This document shows positions 1 through 9,170 of a DNA stretch of 64,000 bases, one piece after another. Positions within the stretch are counted from its first letter, which is position 1. Each line of letters begins with the position of its first letter. Origin of the DNA: Sphingomonas sp. TREG-RG-20F-R18-01 (GTDB taxonomy: Bacteria; Pseudomonadota; Alphaproteobacteria; Sphingomonadales; Sphingomonadaceae); assembly GCF_022662475.1 (NCBI RefSeq), contig NZ_JAKNQQ010000002.1:124001-188000 (forward strand). Reading direction: 5' to 3'. The notes beneath the pieces were generated by a model. That model was given only the letters and a program-made list of their open reading frames with translations, was not told the origin of the DNA and made no database searches. The translations under genes were made by a program, and so were the position numbers.

Positions 1-533
1 TCGTGTCGATCCACGGCGCTTCATCGGCCTATCAACGCGACCGGTTGCTCGCCTTGCCGCGGCCGGCGACCCGCGTCCTGTTCGAGGATACGTGGCTGAC
101 CCTGATCCTGACGCTGTTGGGCCAGACGATCGCCTATGTCGACCAACCGCTCGTATCCTATCGGCAGCACGATGGCTCCGCCACGAACTATGGCACGCGC
201 AGCCGCGTCCTGAAATCCGATGTCATCGCGGCCGATCAGCAGAACTACCGACGGGCGGCGTTCTATCGGGACGCGGTGCAGTCGTTCAGGGATCAAGCGG
301 TCGCCTCGGGCCATGCCGGCACGGTCGCAATGACGATCGTCGATCGCGACCTTGCCTTCTATGACGCGCAAGCGGCCTGGTCCTCGCTCCGGTGGCGCGC
401 GAAACTCGCTGCAACGATGCGTGCGCGTCAGCCATGGATGCGGCAATGGGCCGCAGTGCGTCTGCTAAGCCCAGGGGTGCGGGCAACGATCGCCCGTGGA
501 CAGCAATTCGTCCGTACCGGACCAGCCCGATGA
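1..533 (+). CDS. Glycosyltransferase family 2, C-terminal part (5' end outside the window)
   Basis: The reading frame is open at the left edge, so only the last ~177 residues are present. A Glu-Asp pair followed by hydrophobic residues and the stretch 'YVDQPLVSYRQHDGSATN' match the C-terminal half of GT-A fold GT2 enzymes, where the acidic residue helps acid/base catalysis and is followed by a conserved 'pLvkYRqH' segment. It probably transfers a sugar from a nucleotide donor onto a lipid-linked polysaccharide intermediate at the inner membrane. Its stop overlaps the start of the next glycosyltransferase (ATGA), so the two are probably translationally coupled. The sugar donor cannot be read from the sequence. 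Confidence 0.75.
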   Translation, partial: VSIHGASSAYQRDRLLALPRPATRVLFEDTWLTLILTLLGQTIAYVDQPLVSYRQHDGSATNYGTRSRVLKSDVIAADQQNYRRAAFYRDAVQSFRDQAVASGHAGTVAMTIVDRDLAFYDAQAAWSSLRWRAKLAATMRARQPWMRQWAAVRLLSPGVRATIARGQQFVRTGPAR

Positions 534-1759
534 GAACCTTGTTCGTAACCTGGGACGGCCCGCAGGTTAGCTATGTCGAAAGTCTTTTCGTACCTATTTT
601 CGAGGGCCTTGCCGCTCACGGTTTTCCGGTGGACATCCTCCAATTCCGGTGGGGTGACGCTGCCCAGGCGGAAAAGGTTCGGTCCGTCTGCACGGCGAGC
701 GGCATCGGGTATCGCGCGCGACCGATCTGGCGTGGCGTCGGTGGCCTTGGCCCCTTTGCAACGGCCCTTGCCGGCGGGCGGGCGATCACCGCTGCGGCGC
801 GCCATTTCGGCTCGGATCTCGTCATGCCCCGCAGCTTGATGCCAGCGCTCGCAACGCTTGCGGCCCGGGGGCTCGATCGTCCGATCGTTTTCGATGCCGA
901 CGGCCTGCAGGCCGACGAACGCGTCGATTTCGCCGGTTTGAGGCCCGAGGGTGCTGTGTACCGGATCCTGCGCGATGTGGAAGCGCAGATCATCAGGCGC
1001 TCGACGGCGGTGCTGGCGCGATCCCCCCGCGCGTGCGACATTCTCCTGGCCCGCGCCGGCCCGCCGGTGGGAAGCCAACGATTTCATATCGTCACGAACG
1101 GGCGGGACGTCGCGGCCTTCCACCCCGGCGATGCCACGACGCGCCTGGCCGTTCGCGACGAACTGGGGCTGCCCGCGGATGCAACGGTGTTGGTCTACGC
1201 CGGGTCGGTCGGACCACAATACCGACTTGACCAAGCGGCGGACCTGCTCCGCCACGTTCGCCAGCGTGACCACGCCGCGCGGCTGCTCGTGCTGTCCGGG
1301 TCGCCAACGGACGCCGCGTCCGCCCTGGCTGCGGCAGGATGCGTGGACGGGACCTTTACCATCATGCGAAGCGCGCCGGCCGATGTACCCCGCTATCTCG
1401 CGGCGGCAGATGTCGGTATCGCGTTCCGTACGCCCAGCTTCTCCATGCAGGCAGTGGCGCCCGTCAAAGTCGCCGAATATCTGCTGTGCGGGCTGCCGGT
1501 CATTGGCAATCCCGAAATCGGGGACAACCGCGCGGCCTCGAGCGCCGGTGTCTTCTTCGACAGTGCCGCTGGCAATGCCGCGGGCGCAGACTGGGTCATC
1601 GACCGCGTCCGCGCCGATCGATCCGCCCTGCGGGATGCGGCCCGGCGCGTCGGAGTCGAGCATTGCTCGCTGGATCGCGCCGTGCGCGACTATCTTGGCG
1701 TGCTGCGGGACATCCGCGATTCAGAGCATACCAGCGGACATTCGCCGTCCCTTGGATGA
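530..1759 (+). CDS. Glycosyltransferase, GT4-like
   Basis: This 409-residue protein starts with '[10 protein letters not shown]' and has a GT-B layout. The N-terminal half contains an acceptor-side Rossmann-like region. The C-terminal half has '[16 protein letters not shown]' and '[18 protein letters not shown]', the typical nucleotide-sugar-binding segment of GT4 enzymes. The ATG at 530 was chosen because it overlaps the upstream stop (ATGA) and an Arg/Thr-rich stretch of the longer frame is avoided. Its own stop overlaps the next gene in the same way, giving a three-gene coupled unit. It is likely to act in the cytoplasm on a lipid-linked exopolysaccharide or O-antigen unit. The sugar specificity is unknown. 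Confidence 0.8.
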   Translation: MRTLFVTWDGPQVSYVESLFVPIFEGLAAHGFPVDILQFRWGDAAQAEKVRSVCTASGIGYRARPIWRGVGGLGPFATALAGGRAITAAARHFGSDLVMPRSLMPALATLAARGLDRPIVFDADGLQADERVDFAGLRPEGAVYRILRDVEAQIIRRSTAVLARSPRACDILLARAGPPVGSQRFHIVTNGRDVAAFHPGDATTRLAVRDELGLPADATVLVYAGSVGPQYRLDQAADLLRHVRQRDHAARLLVLSGSPTDAASALAAAGCVDGTFTIMRSAPADVPRYLAAADVGIAFRTPSFSMQAVAPVKVAEYLLCGLPVIGNPEIGDNRAASSAGVFFDSAAGNAAGADWVIDRVRADRSALRDAARRVGVEHCSLDRAVRDYLGVLRDIRDSEHTSGHSPSLG

Positions 1760-2250
1760 AGCATGATGTGGCAACGAGGAATGACCCGGTGATACACCCT
1801 CTCGCATGTGTTCAGGACTGCAGTATCGGGGAAGGCACAACCGTTTGGCAGTTCGCCGTCGTGTTGGCCGGCGCCCGGATCGGCTGTAACTGCAATCTCA
1901 ACGCCCATACGCTGGTGGAGGGCGGCGCCGTGCTGGGTGACCGTGTTACGCTGAAAAGCGGCGTCTACGTGTGGGATGGGATCGTCCTTGAGGACGATGT
2001 CTTCTGCGGCCCCAATGCGACCTTCACCAACGACAAACGGCCCCGGTCAAAAGTTCATCCGGAATCTTATCCGCGAACGGTGGTAAAGCGGGGGGCGAGC
2101 ATCGGCGCGGGCGCGATCATTCTGCCCGGGCTGGTCATCGGCGAACGCGCGATGATCGGGGCCGGTGCCGTGGTTACGCGCGACGTCGCCGATGACGCGG
2201 TTGTCATCGGCAATCCGGCAGCGCCGCTACAGGATCGAAGCGGGCGGTAA
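1756..2250 (+). CDS. Left-handed beta-helix (hexapeptide-repeat) acyltransferase, WlbB/WbbJ-like
   Basis: This 164-residue protein is built of hexapeptide repeats ([LIV]-G-x4), for example '[10 protein letters not shown]', '[10 protein letters not shown]' and '[17 protein letters not shown]'. It also has the '[17 protein letters not shown]' motif of sugar N-acetyltransferases of the WlbB/FdtC type, which acetylate an amino group on an NDP-sugar using acetyl-CoA. It overlaps the preceding glycosyltransferase by ATGA. Its 3' end overlaps the oppositely oriented GT2 gene by 24 bp. Making an N-acetylated amino sugar for the nearby polysaccharide fits the context. The exact substrate is inference. 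Confidence 0.8.
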   Translation: MKHDVATRNDPVIHPLACVQDCSIGEGTTVWQFAVVLAGARIGCNCNLNAHTLVEGGAVLGDRVTLKSGVYVWDGIVLEDDVFCGPNATFTNDKRPRSKVHPESYPRTVVKRGASIGAGAIILPGLVIGERAMIGAGAVVTRDVADDAVVIGNPAAPLQDRSGR

Positions 2251-3225
2251 CCGGGTCGCCGCGCGAGACGTACGAACGTCGGTCCTCCATTGCTTGAGCC
2301 GCGCGCGCCACGACCGCGGAATTGCCGACAGCACCAGGTGACGGCTATTGCGGACGGCGAATTCCAGCATGGGAGACGGATTACGGCGCCGCTGCGCAAG
2401 CGTCCGGTACGCGCGCCACGACATGCGATGTTTTCCAACACCCGCCGCTGCGCGCCCCATGCCCGCATAAAACCCGTCTTCCATCGCCCGATATTCGGTG
2501 GGCGTGAACCGATCGCGATACTTGGCGAGCGTCTTGAACGGGTCATCGAAGAACAGTTCGACCTTGCTGCCCAAGCTGTCGGGCGCCGCCGTCTTCACCA
2601 TCAGGGGACTTGGGTCGTACCGAAACTCATACCCTTGCGCTGCGACCGCCGCGTAGAAATCGAGATCCTCGCCAACCAGGGTCTCATCGAAGCCGCCCGT
2701 TCGGTCATAGGCTTCCCGCCTGACCATCACGCTGGAGGCGATTGCCGTCACGCCGCGCGCAATCAATTGTCGCAGGCATGCCCCTTCGGCGGGCACGTAA
2801 CTACCGGTCAGAAGCACCGCATCGCCGGCCAGCGTCTCGTCATAGCCGTTGCAATGAACTGCCCCCACCTCCGGTGGACCTTGCTCGAACAGGGCGACCT
2901 GCCGCGCCAGTTTTTCCGGCAGGAAACGGTCGTCGGACGCCAAGATGGCAATGTATTTGCCGTGCGCATGCCGAATAGCTTCGTTGAGGGTCGACGCCAC
3001 CCCGCCGTTCGGCTTGGTCAGCATGGTGAACGCGCCCCCCGTCTCCTGGTGGACACGTTCGATCACTGCCAGCGTGGCATCGGGGGAGCCGTCGTCCACG
3101 ACGATCAACTCGACCGGATGGTAGGTCTGATCGAGCACGCTACGGATCGACCGCTCGACAAAATCCTGATGATTATAGGCAGGGATGACCACGCTGACGA
3201 GCGGCTGCGCCGGGTCCATCGTCAC
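2227..3225 (-). CDS. Glycosyltransferase family 2
   Basis: The N-terminus '[19 protein letters not shown]', the '[13 protein letters not shown]' nucleotide-binding segment and the later '[13 protein letters not shown]' acidic motif define a GT-A fold GT2 enzyme of about 332 residues. Two starts are possible. GTG at 3225 lies 5 nt after AGAGGGGG, and ATG at 3219 lies 11 nt after it. I took the GTG, though both give essentially the same protein. The gene faces the acetyltransferase and overlaps it by 24 bp. It probably adds one sugar to the same polysaccharide. Donor and acceptor are unknown. Confidence 0.82.
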   Translation of the reverse strand: MTMDPAQPLVSVVIPAYNHQDFVERSIRSVLDQTYHPVELIVVDDGSPDATLAVIERVHQETGGAFTMLTKPNGGVASTLNEAIRHAHGKYIAILASDDRFLPEKLARQVALFEQGPPEVGAVHCNGYDETLAGDAVLLTGSYVPAEGACLRQLIARGVTAIASSVMVRREAYDRTGGFDETLVGEDLDFYAAVAAQGYEFRYDPSPLMVKTAAPDSLGSKVELFFDDPFKTLAKYRDRFTPTEYRAMEDGFYAGMGRAAAGVGKHRMSWRAYRTLAQRRRNPSPMLEFAVRNSRHLVLSAIPRSWRARLKQWRTDVRTSRAATRLPPASIL

Positions 3226-3496
3226 TGTGGCCCCCTCTCGCGGGTCGCGGGTAGCATCGCCGCAGGGGTGATGACGAAGACGCCGCGAAGGATGTTCCAT
3301 CCTGTACCGGCCAAGCTAACTGACATGAACGGTCCCCGCCGTTGCCCGTGACCTGACGGTCGGAAAGCTGCCCTTATCGGTCATCGCGAAGACGCACAAG
3401 AACACCCGCTCGTGTCCTTCCCATGCCCCTGCGCCATTGCGGTCGGGGCCGCGACATGCGAAGCGAACGGGCTCCCGACACGAGCAGAGAATAACC

Positions 3497-5476
3497 ATGT
3501 GTGGCGTCGCAGGAGCGATCTTCGGTTCGAGGACGGCTCGCTTCCCGGTTGAGCTGATGACGCGGCCGCTCGCGCATCGCGGCCCCGATGATTCCGGGCG
3601 GTGGGAGGATGTCGAGGCCGGCATCGTGCTCGGGCATCGCCGCCTCGCGATCGTCGACCTGTCGCCGCTTGGCCACCAGCCGATGGCGTCGGACGACGGG
3701 CGCTGGATGATCGCGTTCAACGGCGAGATCTACAACCACCGTGCGATCCGCGCCGAGCTCGACGCGGCCGGGCACGGCGCGCAGTGGCGCGGGCATAGCG
3801 ACACCGAGACGCTGGTCGCCGCGATCGCCGCCTGGGGGCTGGAGGCGACGCTGCCGCGCTGCGTCGGCATGTTCGCGATCGCGCTGTGGGACCGGCGCGA
3901 CCGCGTGCTGCATCTAGCGCGCGACCGGTTCGGTGAAAAGCCGCTGTATTACGGCTGGGTTGGCGGCGACTTCCTGTTCGGATCCGAACTCAAGGCGCTG
4001 CGTGCGCACCCGCGCTTCGCCAATCCGGTCGACCGCGATGCGCTCGGCGCGTTTGCGGCGCGCACCTACGTGCCTGCCCCGCGCTCGATCTACCGCGACA
4101 TCTACAAGCTCGAACAGGGCTGCATCCTGTCGGTCGTGCCCGAGGCGGCGGGGGTCGCGCCGGGCGCACCGCCGGCGGAAGGGCGCAGCGGCGGGCTGAC
4201 CCTGACGCGCTACTGGTCGTATCGCGACGTGCTGGCGGCGGGCGCCGCCGATCCGATCGGCACCGAGGAGGACGCGATCACCGCGCTCGACGATGCGCTC
4301 GGCGCGGCGATCGCGGGACAGGCGATGGCGGACGTCCCGGTCGGCGCGTTCCTGTCGGGCGGGATCGATTCGTCGAGCGTCGTCGCCTTGTACCAGCGCC
4401 ACTCGGCAACCCCGGTGCGGACCTTCTCGATCGGCTTCGAGGAAGCCGGCTTCAACGAGGCCGAATATGCCAAGGAGGTCGCGCGGCATTTCGGCACGAT
4501 CCACAACGAGCGCTACGTCTCGGTCGCGGAGACGCGCGACGTCATCCCGCAGCTGCCCGCGATGTATGACGAACCGTTCGCCGATTCCTCGCAGATCCCG
4601 ACGCATCTGGTCAGCCGGTTCGCCAAGGAACAGGTCACGGTCGCGCTGTCCGGCGATGGCGGGGACGAGCTGTTCGCGGGCTACAACCGCCATTTCGCCG
4701 CGCCGCAGCTGTGGGATCGGCTGAGCCTCCTCCCGCGCCCGCTCCGCGCCGCGGCGAGCGCCCCGCTCAGTCGGCTTCCGCCGCGCCTGTGGAACGCGCT
4801 GCCGGGGAACCGCCCCCCGCATTTCGGCGCGAAGATCCAGAAGGCGTTGCGCGTCGCCGGGGGCGCGCGGCGTTTCGACGACGTCTATACGAGCTTTCTC
4901 GACGAATGGAGCTTCGAGCCGTCCCCCGTGCTGGGGTCACGCGGTGCGGCCGGTTTCGACATGGACGTGTTCCCGGGCGCGCCAGATGCGCTGCGGATGA
5001 TGTATTGCGATGCGACCAGCTACCTGCCCGACGACATTCTGGTGAAGGTCGATCGCGCGGCGATGGCGGTCAGCCTCGAGACGCGCGTGCCGTTCCTCGA
5101 CCACCGCGTCGCCGCGGTCGCCGCGCGCATTCCGCTGGCGATGAAGATCAAGGACGGGCGCGGCAAGCACGTGCTGCGCGAGCTGCTCTACCGCCATGCG
5201 CCGCGCGCGCTGTTCGAACGGCCGAAGGCCGGGTTCGCGATCCCGATCGGCAGCTGGCTGCGCGGGCCGCTGCGACCGTGGGCAGAAGAGCTGCTCGCCC
5301 CGGCGCGGCTCGCTGCCGAGGGCTATTTCGACGCGACTGCGGTGCAGGCACGCTGGCGCGACCATCTGTCGGGTCGGCGCGATGCCACGGCGGCCTTGTG
5401 GGCGGTGCTGATGTTCCAGGCGTGGCATGCCGAACAGGAAACCCCAGCGGTGATCGACTGGAAGCAGGCCTCCTGA
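3497..5476 (+). CDS. asnB: Asparagine synthase-type glutamine amidotransferase (AsnB family)
   Basis: This is a two-domain protein of 659 residues. The N-terminal class II glutaminase begins Met-Cys-Gly-Val, with Cys2 as the nucleophile exposed after Met removal, and contains 'HRGPDDSG' and 'FNGEIYNH'. The C-terminal synthetase domain has the ATP-PPi loop 'SGGIDSS' at residues 287-293. The ATG at 3497 is fixed by the need for Cys2, and the longer frame upstream is not used. The family makes asparagine from aspartate, glutamine and ATP. Copies inside polysaccharide clusters often amidate uronic acids, and the UDP-glucuronate epimerase nearby fits that role. The choice between the two is inference. 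Confidence 0.88.
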   Translation: MCGVAGAIFGSRTARFPVELMTRPLAHRGPDDSGRWEDVEAGIVLGHRRLAIVDLSPLGHQPMASDDGRWMIAFNGEIYNHRAIRAELDAAGHGAQWRGHSDTETLVAAIAAWGLEATLPRCVGMFAIALWDRRDRVLHLARDRFGEKPLYYGWVGGDFLFGSELKALRAHPRFANPVDRDALGAFAARTYVPAPRSIYRDIYKLEQGCILSVVPEAAGVAPGAPPAEGRSGGLTLTRYWSYRDVLAAGAADPIGTEEDAITALDDALGAAIAGQAMADVPVGAFLSGGIDSSSVVALYQRHSATPVRTFSIGFEEAGFNEAEYAKEVARHFGTIHNERYVSVAETRDVIPQLPAMYDEPFADSSQIPTHLVSRFAKEQVTVALSGDGGDELFAGYNRHFAAPQLWDRLSLLPRPLRAAASAPLSRLPPRLWNALPGNRPPHFGAKIQKALRVAGGARRFDDVYTSFLDEWSFEPSPVLGSRGAAGFDMDVFPGAPDALRMMYCDATSYLPDDILVKVDRAAMAVSLETRVPFLDHRVAAVAARIPLAMKIKDGRGKHVLRELLYRHAPRALFERPKAGFAIPIGSWLRGPLRPWAEELLAPARLAAEGYFDATAVQARWRDHLSGRRDATAALWAVLMFQAWHAEQETPAVIDWKQAS

Positions 5477-5481
5477 AACCG

Positions 5482-5501
5482 GGGGGTAACGGCTTACCCC
5501 C
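5482..5501. terminator. Hairpin between convergent genes
   Basis: GGGGGTAA and TTACCCCC form a perfect 8-bp stem with a CGGC loop. It lies in the 25-bp gap between the convergent asnB and DUF4838 genes. There is no T-tract, so it may block exonucleases or support Rho-dependent ends rather than act as an intrinsic terminator. Confidence 0.45.
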
Positions 5502-7922
5502 TCACCCCGCACCCGGCCGATACAGGAACGGCCGGCGGAACAGCCCCGCGAAATGCACCGGGTTGAACCCGCCGATCGTGATCGTATGCCCCCCCGCCGC
5601 GACCAGCCCCGACAGGTCGACGTCCCAGTCACGCCGGTAATCGCCGTTCCACCATGGCTCCGGATAGCCGCGATGCGCGACGAGCTTGCCGTCGACATAC
5701 AGCCACGCCTCGTTGAACAGCCCCGGCAGCATCAAATGAAGACTCCGCGCGACGTCCGCCGGGGCGAGATCGATCTGCGTCGCCTCGCAATAGAAGCCGA
5801 GGTCGTTCGCCCCGCCCGGGCGCAGTACCCCCTGCCCCTGGAGGTAGAGGTCGCTCCGCACTATCCGCGGCGCGGGCTCCGGCGCGATCCCACCACGGCA
5901 CGGCCCCGCCCCACCAACTTCGCCGGTATAGCGCCACCCGGCCGGCACGGGATCGCGCAACGCGAACGACCAGGCGAGCGGCAGTTTGGCGATCAGCTGC
6001 CCCTTGCGCCCGTCGGTCAGCGCGGCAAGCCCCCTCAGTTGCTCCACCTCGCCCGGGAACCACGCCGGGCCGCCGTCGGGTTTCTCGGCCTCGACCCCGA
6101 CAACGTGCGTGGTGAAGATAGGGCTCAGCGTTGCGAGCTGCTGGCGCGCCGCGAGCGCCTGTTCGCCCGCCCGGACCGCCGCGGCATAATCGCCGCGGGT
6201 CGCGCTTGCGTCGATCATCGCGACATAGTTACGGATCACCTCGAAGCTCAGCCGGGTGAAACGCAGCCGCTGCGCGATCACGTCCGCGTCGCGCCCCGTT
6301 GTCCCCTTGGCACTCGTCCCCCTGGCGGTCGCGAACGCCGCCTCGGCCGCGTCGAGCGCGGGGGCAAGTCTTGCGACCAGCGCGGGGGTGTAGATCGCGG
6401 GTGCGGCCATCGCCTCATGCTCGGTGACGCCGGTGTCGCGCCACGCGGCGAAGATCGCCCCCCAATAGTCCGCCATCGCGGGCGCGGCGGGGCCGTAGAA
6501 GGCGGGGTAGAAGTCCTTGAGCATCGCGCCCACGTCGGCGTTCGGGTCCCACATCAATTGCCCGCGGAAAAACAGGTTGAGGAAGGTCGTCGCATAGGCG
6601 CCACGGCTCTCCGTGCCGATCCCGAGGATCCCGAGCTTCGCGTAATGCCGGACGTCGCGCGCGAACACGTCCTGCGACGGGTCGGGCAGGTCGCGCCACA
6701 CCAGCATCCCCTGGTCGTAATCATAGATCGCCAGCCGCCCGTCCATCACCTTCGCCCAGCGATCGACCATCGCGCCATACGCCTGGCGTGGCGGGGAACG
6801 CGGGTCGTCGATCGTATGGTTGGGGTCGATGTCGATCGGCGCGATCCACATCGCGAGGTTGGGCTCGGCCTTGGTCACGATCCGCGGCGGGAGCGTCACG
6901 TTGACATAGGCGAGCCCGCCGATCAGCGCCTTGCTGTCGGGAGCGTCGTGCCGCAGCGTCGCGGCGACGCGGTTGTAGAGCGTCATCATCGCATCGGTCA
7001 GCGACGGGCGCAGCATGGAGCGGTCGTATTCCGTCACGAGCGCGCGGTCGCCCGGGTCGTCATTCTGGTAGCGCCCGTCCGCGATCGCGAGCGAGACCGA
7101 CGTGCCCTTGCGGTATGAAGGCGCGATCTGCGTGACGATATGCCGTGCGGTCGCTTCCGCCGAGAAGGGCACGTTGAACGCGGTCCCGCCCGGCGGAGCA
7201 ATGTCCGTGGTATAGGCGTCGAGCGCCTGCCCGTTACCGGGCAGGCGCGCGAGCGACATGAAATTGCGGTGCCGGAACTCTTCCGCCCCGTCCTCGCTGC
7301 CGTTCCACGCGGTCCAGTAATGGCGGATCTCGAAGGGCGGCGCGTAAGCGAAGGACAGCGTGCCGACGCTGAGGTCGCGGTGCTGCGGCACGACCTCGCC
7401 GAACGCGGTCGGCAGATACCAGCGGCAGCCCCATTGCTGGAGCAGCCAGGACGCCGCGAAATAGCTCGATTCGTCATTGCTGCCCGCGAGATACAACCGG
7501 TTGCCGGCGCGCAGCGCGACGATCGCATCGCCCTGGACGAGCGGATGCGGCTTTGCGGTCGCGGTGAGCCGGGCCGCGACCCGCCGGTCCGCCGCGACCG
7601 CCGCCTTGCCAAGCACGATCGCGCCGTCGTGCGCGCCCGCCGGGAGCGTCGCGACGATCTGCGGCATGGCACCGGTCATCAGGCCGATATATTTCTGCAG
7701 GTCGCTGCCTGCGCGCTTCTCCCACGGGCCTGCATCGGGCGCGACCACGATCACCGCGAGCGCCGTGCCGTCATGCGTGATCGCCAGATCGTCCGCGCCG
7801 TGGCGCCCCGCCAGCTGCGCGAGCGCAGGCTGCGGCAGCACGAGTGCAGCCGCCATCATGGCCAGTCGCCGCAGCAGGCCGCGAGAACCGGACGATGACC
7901 GTGCAGCGTCTTGCTTCATCAT
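5502..7922 (-). CDS. Secreted DUF4838-domain glycosidase-like protein
   Basis: This 806-residue protein has an N-terminal signal peptide (Arg-rich start, hydrophobic core, cleavage near 'PALA-Q'). After it come the alpha-glucuronidase/hexosaminidase-like N-terminal segment ('GSDLQKYIGLMTGA', 'GAIVLGKAA') and the long DUF4838 region. DUF4838 proteins resemble GH20/GH67-type carbohydrate enzymes and act on polysaccharides outside the cytoplasm. The C-terminal ~150 residues look like an all-beta carbohydrate-binding segment, though this is a guess. The gene lies between asnB and a methyltransferase, so it may trim the locally made polysaccharide. No activity can be assigned from sequence alone. 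Confidence 0.75.
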   Translation of the reverse strand: MMKQDAARSSSGSRGLLRRLAMMAAALVLPQPALAQLAGRHGADDLAITHDGTALAVIVVAPDAGPWEKRAGSDLQKYIGLMTGAMPQIVATLPAGAHDGAIVLGKAAVAADRRVAARLTATAKPHPLVQGDAIVALRAGNRLYLAGSNDESSYFAASWLLQQWGCRWYLPTAFGEVVPQHRDLSVGTLSFAYAPPFEIRHYWTAWNGSEDGAEEFRHRNFMSLARLPGNGQALDAYTTDIAPPGGTAFNVPFSAEATARHIVTQIAPSYRKGTSVSLAIADGRYQNDDPGDRALVTEYDRSMLRPSLTDAMMTLYNRVAATLRHDAPDSKALIGGLAYVNVTLPPRIVTKAEPNLAMWIAPIDIDPNHTIDDPRSPPRQAYGAMVDRWAKVMDGRLAIYDYDQGMLVWRDLPDPSQDVFARDVRHYAKLGILGIGTESRGAYATTFLNLFFRGQLMWDPNADVGAMLKDFYPAFYGPAAPAMADYWGAIFAAWRDTGVTEHEAMAAPAIYTPALVARLAPALDAAEAAFATARGTSAKGTTGRDADVIAQRLRFTRLSFEVIRNYVAMIDASATRGDYAAAVRAGEQALAARQQLATLSPIFTTHVVGVEAEKPDGGPAWFPGEVEQLRGLAALTDGRKGQLIAKLPLAWSFALRDPVPAGWRYTGEVGGAGPCRGGIAPEPAPRIVRSDLYLQGQGVLRPGGANDLGFYCEATQIDLAPADVARSLHLMLPGLFNEAWLYVDGKLVAHRGYPEPWWNGDYRRDWDVDLSGLVAAGGHTITIGGFNPVHFAGLFRRPFLYRPGAG

Positions 7923-8034
7923 CGCCAGGTCCGTTCCTGTTCTATGGTACGGCTGTGATATCGGCTGCAGATCCAGGCGGATAGCCCTCCATGCTGGGTT
8001 GATGCCGCTGCGAATGCCGTGTGGGCCGTCATCC

Positions 8035-8069
8035 CGCTTGCCGATCCGCTCTCTCCTTCTCTACGAGGC
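8035..8069 (+). repeat. 35-bp direct repeat, left copy
   Basis: This stretch (CGCTTGCCGATCCGCTCTCT... ending GAGGC) matches 9113-9147 at 32 of 35 positions, and all three differences are T to C. The two copies flank the methyltransferase gene. The right copy sits just before the ribosome-binding site of the epimerase gene, so this looks like a duplicated leader. Confidence 0.8.
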
Positions 8070-8124
8070 GCAACCCGGTCTATGGGTGGGATGATCGGCG
8101 GACACCGATCGAAAGGAAATCGGC

Positions 8125-9105
8125 ATGATCACGGACACCGGCCCGACGACCTATGATTTTGTAACGCGCGACGCCTGTCCTGGCTGTGGATCACCCGACG
8201 TGCGGAAATTGTACGAGACGCCGTTTTCAGAGGGCGGCATTGGAACGTTCGTACGGGATTACTACGGCGTCGATCCGTCCCGTCTGGCTGACGGTCGGTA
8301 TCGGCTTGAGCGCTGCCGGGCCTGCGGACTGACCTTTCAGGGAGATGTCGGAGGCAATGCCCTGCTTTCCGATCTCTACACCTATTGGGTCGAGGAACCG
8401 GGCAACCCGGATCAGGACATCGCAAGCTATCGCGAGGACATCAATGCCATCCCGCTCTCGCGCGATGCGCATGAAATCATGGCTGCGGCCTCTTTCCTCG
8501 GAAAGCCGCTGAAGGATCTGCGAACCCTCGATTACGGCATGGGCTGGGCCTTGTGGCCGCGTATCGCGGTCGCGTTGGGCTGCCAGTCCTATGGCAGCGA
8601 CCTGTCCGAACCGCGCATGGAATTCGCTCGGCACCATAAGGTGAAATCCGTCACCGACGATGAAATCTCGACGTTGCAATTCGACTTCATCAATACCGAA
8701 CAGGTATTCGAGCATGTCATTGAACCGCTTGCGCTGCTGCGTCGGCTGAAACAGTCGCTGTCGCCGGGTGGGATCGTGAAGATATCGGTTCCATCCGGCG
8801 ACACGGCCGATGCCATCATCACCTCGCTGGAACAGGGAACCTACGCGGGAGACTATGCGAGCATCATTCCCGTCCAGCCATTGGAACATGTCAACACTTA
8901 TACATACGGGTCGTTGGAAGCCATGGCGGCGGCGGCAGGTCTCGAGATCGTTACCCCCGGCCTCTGGCACCTGTTTGCGTTCCTGCGCCATCGCAACACC
9001 TTGGCCCTCACCCGTCTACGCAAGGTTGCAAAGGAACTCGTGCGGCCCTTGTACCAACGCCGCGATCCCAAGAACCTGTTCGTGTGGCTGCGCCACAAGG
9101 CGTAA
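8125..9105 (+). CDS. Class I SAM-dependent methyltransferase with N-terminal zinc-binding Cys motif
   Basis: The 326-residue protein begins with a Cys cluster ('CPGCGS' and, about 40 residues on, 'CRACGL') that probably binds zinc. A Methyltransf_23-type Rossmann domain follows, with 'LRTLDYGMGWA' as the SAM-binding glycine motif region and 'EQVFEHVIEPLALL' as the post-motif II segment. Similar proteins methylate sugars in polysaccharide clusters. The ATG at 8125 follows GAAAGGAAA. Base composition is visibly less GC-rich than in asnB or the epimerase, and the gene lies between two copies of a 35-bp direct repeat. Late acquisition or replacement is therefore likely. The substrate is unknown. 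Confidence 0.8.
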   Translation: MITDTGPTTYDFVTRDACPGCGSPDVRKLYETPFSEGGIGTFVRDYYGVDPSRLADGRYRLERCRACGLTFQGDVGGNALLSDLYTYWVEEPGNPDQDIASYREDINAIPLSRDAHEIMAAASFLGKPLKDLRTLDYGMGWALWPRIAVALGCQSYGSDLSEPRMEFARHHKVKSVTDDEISTLQFDFINTEQVFEHVIEPLALLRRLKQSLSPGGIVKISVPSGDTADAIITSLEQGTYAGDYASIIPVQPLEHVNTYTYGSLEAMAAAAGLEIVTPGLWHLFAFLRHRNTLALTRLRKVAKELVRPLYQRRDPKNLFVWLRHKA

Positions 9106-9112
9106 CACCATC

Positions 9113-9147
9113 CGCTTGCCGACCCGCCCCCTCCTTCTCTACGAGGC
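9113..9147 (+). repeat. 35-bp direct repeat, right copy
   Basis: This is the second copy of the leader repeat found at 8035-8069, with three T-to-C differences. It ends 23 bp before the epimerase start and 8 bp before its AACAGGAG ribosome-binding site, so it belongs to the epimerase leader. Confidence 0.8.
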
Positions 9148-9170
9148 CCCGCATCAACAGGAGTGATCGC

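Noticed and set aside
392..529. Longer start for the second glycosyltransferase
   Set aside because: The extra 46 residues lie over the first gene and are Arg/Ala-rich without similarity to the family N-terminus.
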